Shown: in pieces, positions 61,495 to 64,000 of the stretch
Layout: each line of letters opens with the position of its first letter
How positions within the stretch are numbered: position 1 is the stretch's first letter
NCBI GenBank assembly: GCA_021776525.1
Contig: JAJFFT010000006.1
Span: 620,001-684,000 of the forward strand
Length of the DNA: 64,000 nucleotides
Origin: Robiginitomaculum sp.
GTDB taxonomy: Bacteria > Pseudomonadota > Alphaproteobacteria > Caulobacterales > Maricaulaceae
Reading direction: 5' to 3'
Program-made: the position numbers and the translations under genes
The notes under the pieces: generated by a model
Told to the model about the DNA's origin: nothing
Databases searched by the model: none
The model's input: the letters and a program-made list of their open reading frames with translations, nothing else

Positions 61495-61804
61495 TCTTTG
61501 TCCCCGGGAGTTAAAACTGGTTGTTGAGTGGACCATAAGTTGTGCATCGCGAATGTCAATCAATATTTATTGATAAACAACAAATATTTCATGAATTTCA
61601 TAAACTAACCACCCTCTTGTCATCTTCCTTTTATGTATGGCGCCTTGGGAAAGTGCGCGTTGCGCATCGTTTCGTTCCAAGGGGCGCAATATTATAAGGA
61701 TGCGCCACAATTGCCTTTTGGATGCAGTACGTGGATAAAAAGACGGTATTAAGGACGTTCTGGTTCATTCTTGTGTTAACTCTGAATGCGTTCGTAAGGG
61801 CGGT
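61495..61804 (-). promoter_or_regulatory. Divergent regulatory region between the RND operon and the kinase gene
   Basis: For the RND operon, minus-strand TTGACA (61559-61554) and TATGGT (61537-61532) form a -35/-10 pair with a 16-bp spacer, 38 nt before the OMF start. Just upstream of the -35, ATCAAT-ATTT-ATTGAT (61559-61574) is an inverted repeat in an operator-like place. A second inverted repeat, GGCGCA (61683-61688) and TGCGCC (61701-61706), lies closer to the kinase gene. No gene is seen in the 310 bp. Confidence 0.55.
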
Positions 61805-63097
61805 ATGACGATGACAAAAAATATCTTTGCGGTTCTGATTGCCGGGTTTGCACCATTGTTTCTTATTGGCAGTGTTGGGGCGCCCGTGGTGGCGGGTTTG
61901 TGGGTTGGTCTGGCTGCGGCGGTTCTGGTCTTGCTGGTCTTGCGGGTTCCTCTACCGCCTCTGGTGGTGCCTTCTTCGCAAGAAACCGAAATTGAAGAAC
62001 AGCGCCCGAACCAGGCTGAGCAGGTACTTGGCACATTGCCTGATCCGGTGATTTTGATAGACGAGAAAGATCGGGTCTGTTTTGCCAATGCGGCGGCACA
62101 GGCCATTTACCCCGGATTTGAATCTGGGGTTTTGTTATCGGTTTTTGTCCGTCATCCCGAAGTTCTTGCACTGGCGGCGCGTGCCCGCAAAAAAGGCGGC
62201 CCACACGCGTTACGTTTTGCTTTACGCCGCCCCGCGCCCCGCTTTTTAAGGGTGGTCGCGTTAACGCTAGGCGATGGGCAATACGCGTTGGTTTTTCAGG
62301 ATGAAACTGAATTGCACCATGCCGAGCACTTGCGTGCAGGGTTTCTGGCCAATGTCAGCCACGAGCTGCGCACACCGCTGGCATCACTAAGCGGTTATAT
62401 TGAAACCTTGAGCGGCCATGCCAAGGATGATGCACAAGCGCGGGACAAATTTCTGGGGATTATGGCCGACCAGGCTGGGCGAATGGGCCGCTTGATTGAT
62501 GATATCCTATCGCTCAGCCGTATTGAAATGGACGAGCATCAGGTCCCGCGGGATCACGTCGATCTTAATGCGGTCATAATCGACGTGGTTGATGCGCTGG
62601 CTCCGGTGGCAAAGGGGCGCGATGTGACTCTGTTCGTTGATTTGCCGGATATACCCGTTCCGGTCATCGGGGAGCGCGACCAGCTGATCCAGATTGTCCA
62701 GAACTTAATCGACAATGCCATAAAATACACGCCGCGCGGTAAAAAGGTTGAGATCATTTTGACCGGGAAAACAGACCGGCAAAGCCCGGATTTTGTGCGC
62801 AAGGCCATGGGGGACACGGCGCCGCGCCTGCACATTGTCGAGGCCCCACGCTCTGGTGTGCAGGACTTTGCCATGCTGCGCATACGCGATTCTGGCCCTG
62901 GCATTGATGATCAGCATTTGCCGCGCCTCGGAGAGCGCTTTTACAGGGTTGAGGATGGCAAGACGGCCGAACGTTCTGGAACAGGCCTGGGGCTGGCAAT
63001 TGTCAAACATATCGTCAACCGTCATCGCGGTGCGTTAAGCGTGCAAAGCAAGCCTGGCCTGGGGACTGTGTTTACGGTGGCGCTGCCGCGCCGCTGA
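61805..63097 (+). CDS. PhoR-like sensor histidine kinase
   Basis: A 430-residue kinase. Two N-terminal helices (residues ~5-45) are followed by a PAS domain (QVLGTLPDPVILIDEKDRVC), then the H-box LANVSHELRTPLASLSGYI with phospho-His186, N-box VQNLIDNAIKYTP, and G-boxes IRDSGPGIDD and GTGLGLAIVKHIV. The layout and sequence resemble PhoR of alphaproteobacteria. No phoB, pst or phoU gene is adjacent, so the name is not certain. A following small gap leads to a convergent regulator gene. Confidence 0.85.
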   Translation: MTMTKNIFAVLIAGFAPLFLIGSVGAPVVAGLWVGLAAAVLVLLVLRVPLPPLVVPSSQETEIEEQRPNQAEQVLGTLPDPVILIDEKDRVCFANAAAQAIYPGFESGVLLSVFVRHPEVLALAARARKKGGPHALRFALRRPAPRFLRVVALTLGDGQYALVFQDETELHHAEHLRAGFLANVSHELRTPLASLSGYIETLSGHAKDDAQARDKFLGIMADQAGRMGRLIDDILSLSRIEMDEHQVPRDHVDLNAVIIDVVDALAPVAKGRDVTLFVDLPDIPVPVIGERDQLIQIVQNLIDNAIKYTPRGKKVEIILTGKTDRQSPDFVRKAMGDTAPRLHIVEAPRSGVQDFAMLRIRDSGPGIDDQHLPRLGERFYRVEDGKTAERSGTGLGLAIVKHIVNRHRGALSVQSKPGLGTVFTVALPRR

Positions 63098-63101
63098 TTG
63101 C

Positions 63102-63638
63102 TCAGCGGGTAAAGCCATCTAGAGGCCGGCGAAGTTTTTGGGATTGTGGTGTAGGTAAATAAAGCGTCGCGGGGGGGCAATGTTCAACTAAGACCTTGCG
63201 CCGCACCAAATTCGCACGCGCCAGGTCTTTTAATGACAATGAGAGGGCCCGATCCGTAACGTGTATGATCCCGCGGCGAAGGTCGGAGAATGATCTAGCC
63301 TCCTCAAGGGCGTCTATAATAGGCAATGTCCAACGTCTTCGTAAAAGCGGTAATACGTCTTGTTGTTCGCCATAGCGAATAACCTCTAAGGTGAGCGGGC
63401 CGAGTTTCTCGCCCAAGGGTGTGCGCAGATATTCCGGTCGCAAAGGGTGCCCGTGCCCGGGGTTTTCTTTGAGAAGGCCCAACATGATCAAATGTGCTAT
63501 GGCGGTTCTGATGGAGATCGGGCTGGTTTGCAGCTGTTTTGCCAGAGGGTGCGTTCTCGCTATTGCCCCTTTTTCGAGCGCGCCAAGAACTGGCAATGCC
63601 CAGCCTTTTTGAGTGAGGTCTATGAGTAAGTTTGACAT
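63102..63638 (-). CDS. Tandem HxlR-type winged-helix regulator
   Basis: A 178-residue protein with two winged-helix halves. The first (GWALPVLGALEKGAIARTHP, LQTSPISIRTAIAHLIMLGL) and the second (RRWTLPIIDALEEARSFSDL, VTDRALSLSLKDLARANLVR) share the W-x-L-x-I/V-x-x-A-L-E pattern. HxlR family proteins are normally single-domain dimers, so this is a fused dimer or a pseudo-dimer. The start ATG overlaps the operator-like palindrome at 63637-63648. It is divergent from the VOC gene and probably represses it and itself. Confidence 0.7.
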   Translation of the reverse strand: MSNLLIDLTQKGWALPVLGALEKGAIARTHPLAKQLQTSPISIRTAIAHLIMLGLLKENPGHGHPLRPEYLRTPLGEKLGPLTLEVIRYGEQQDVLPLLRRRWTLPIIDALEEARSFSDLRRGIIHVTDRALSLSLKDLARANLVRRKVLVEHCPPATLYLPTPQSQKLRRPLDGFTR

Positions 63639-63660
63639 AATATATTATTGTTACTATAAA
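63632..63660 (+). promoter_or_regulatory. Near-consensus promoter with a palindromic spacer for the VOC gene
   Basis: TTGACA (63632-63637), a 17-bp spacer and TATAAA (63655-63660) match the sigma-70 consensus. The spacer includes a perfect 12-bp palindrome, ATAATATATTAT (63637-63648), which overlaps the start codon of the divergent regulator gene. A repressor bound there would block both genes. Confidence 0.75.
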
Positions 63661-63686
63661 AAATTATGTTCCTCAAGGAGATTCTA

Positions 63687-64000
63687 ATGACCGCACCCAC
63701 ATATGCCAATGACCTGGTTCTATCTTTCCCGTCCACAGACCTGAAACGCACTCGCGACTGGTATGAGCGCCACCTTGGCTTCATGTACAGATTTACGGCA
63801 GAGGCTATCGGTTGGATGGAACTTCACTCGCATATGCAAGGTGTGCATCTGGGTTTTGCTTTAAACACAGAGCCCAAACCCGGCAATTGCGTGCCGGTCA
63901 TTGGTGTGGTTGATCTGGACGATGCGCGTCAGACATTAGAGGACGCCGGGGTGTCCTTTGACGGTGATACAATTGTTATACCAGGCATGGTCAAGCTGGC
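63687..64000 (+). CDS. VOC-family protein, partial at window end
   Basis: The gene begins at the ATG at 63687 with AAGGAG 6 nt upstream and remains open at the edge (about 104 residues). DLVLSFPSTDLKRTRDWYER and HLGFMYRF are the first VOC half, and IGVVDLDDARQTLEDAGVSF begins the second. It is divergent from the tandem HxlR-type regulator, so it is likely its target. Its substrate is unknown. Confidence 0.85.
   Translation, partial: MTAPTYANDLVLSFPSTDLKRTRDWYERHLGFMYRFTAEAIGWMELHSHMQGVHLGFALNTEPKPGNCVPVIGVVDLDDARQTLEDAGVSFDGDTIVIPGMVKL

Noticed and set aside
61615-61640. Pho box upstream of the PhoR-like kinase
   Set aside because: TTGTCATCTTCC resembles one half-site, but the second GTCA-type half is missing at the right spacing.
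1-64000. CRISPR array, prophage or insertion sequence
   Set aside because: No regularly spaced direct repeats, phage structural genes or transposase genes were recognised. The only repeats are short palindromes near 22-23.6 kb.

Overview
The window looks like a chromosomal segment of an alphaproteobacterium of moderately high GC. The clues are hrcA-grpE with a divergent RNase PH gene, a very large NAD-dependent glutamate dehydrogenase, a SoxR with its operator, and a TonB-dependent receptor beside a TPR-sulfotransferase gene. I cannot name the genus from sequence alone. I see no rRNA, CRISPR array, prophage or intact insertion sequence. One tRNA-Gly(CCC) is present.

Layout. 1-5.3 kb: an exported protein cut by the window edge, a putative HExxH metalloprotein, grpE and hrcA, then divergent rph and a UbiH-type flavin monooxygenase. 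5.4-10.4 kb: one 1635-residue glutamate dehydrogenase. 10.5-12 kb: a 32-codon membrane/lipoprotein peptide with its terminator, and an AI-2E-type permease. 12.2-17.5 kb: a plus-strand run with overlapping stops and starts (HerA-like ATPase, iron alcohol dehydrogenase, thioesterase, penicillin-acylase-type hydrolase). 17.5-21.9 kb: N-formylglutamate amidohydrolase with a GCS2/YbdK-type ligase, then a double ABC ATPase overlapping a small membrane methyltransferase. 21.9-23.6 kb: a small accessory patch (GIY-YIG nuclease and an AT-rich DUF4238 gene) set among palindromic repeats. 23.6-33.7 kb: acs, a kelch lipoprotein, a PLP decarboxylase, a membrane glycosyltransferase, a RidA-like lipoprotein, an exported M24 peptidase, and a SoxR-controlled GNAT/VOC pair.

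33.7-37.3 kb holds a short-chain dehydrogenase behind a seven-codon leader peptide, a membrane-anchored protein, a Pif1-type helicase and a DUF3088 gene. 37.1-44.3 kb is the most unusual block: six tightly packed minus-strand genes for exported proteins, five with SEL1-type repeats. Behind them are a LuxR-type regulator fused to an alpha/beta-hydrolase fold that has lost its catalytic triad, a TPR-sulfotransferase, and a divergent TonB-dependent receptor with a structured 5' leader. This 37-50.6 kb stretch is the best candidate for an undescribed envelope or signal-response system.

50.6-64 kb holds yghU, a second HExxH protein, tRNA-Gly, a cytochrome P460 lipoprotein, an M13 peptidase, a complete RND efflux operon (OMF-MFP-RND) with a recognisable promoter and adjacent inverted repeat, a PhoR-like kinase, and a double-HxlR-domain regulator divergent from a VOC gene. 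Their shared promoter carries a palindrome in its spacer. All functional statements rest on motif recognition by eye; no database search was run.
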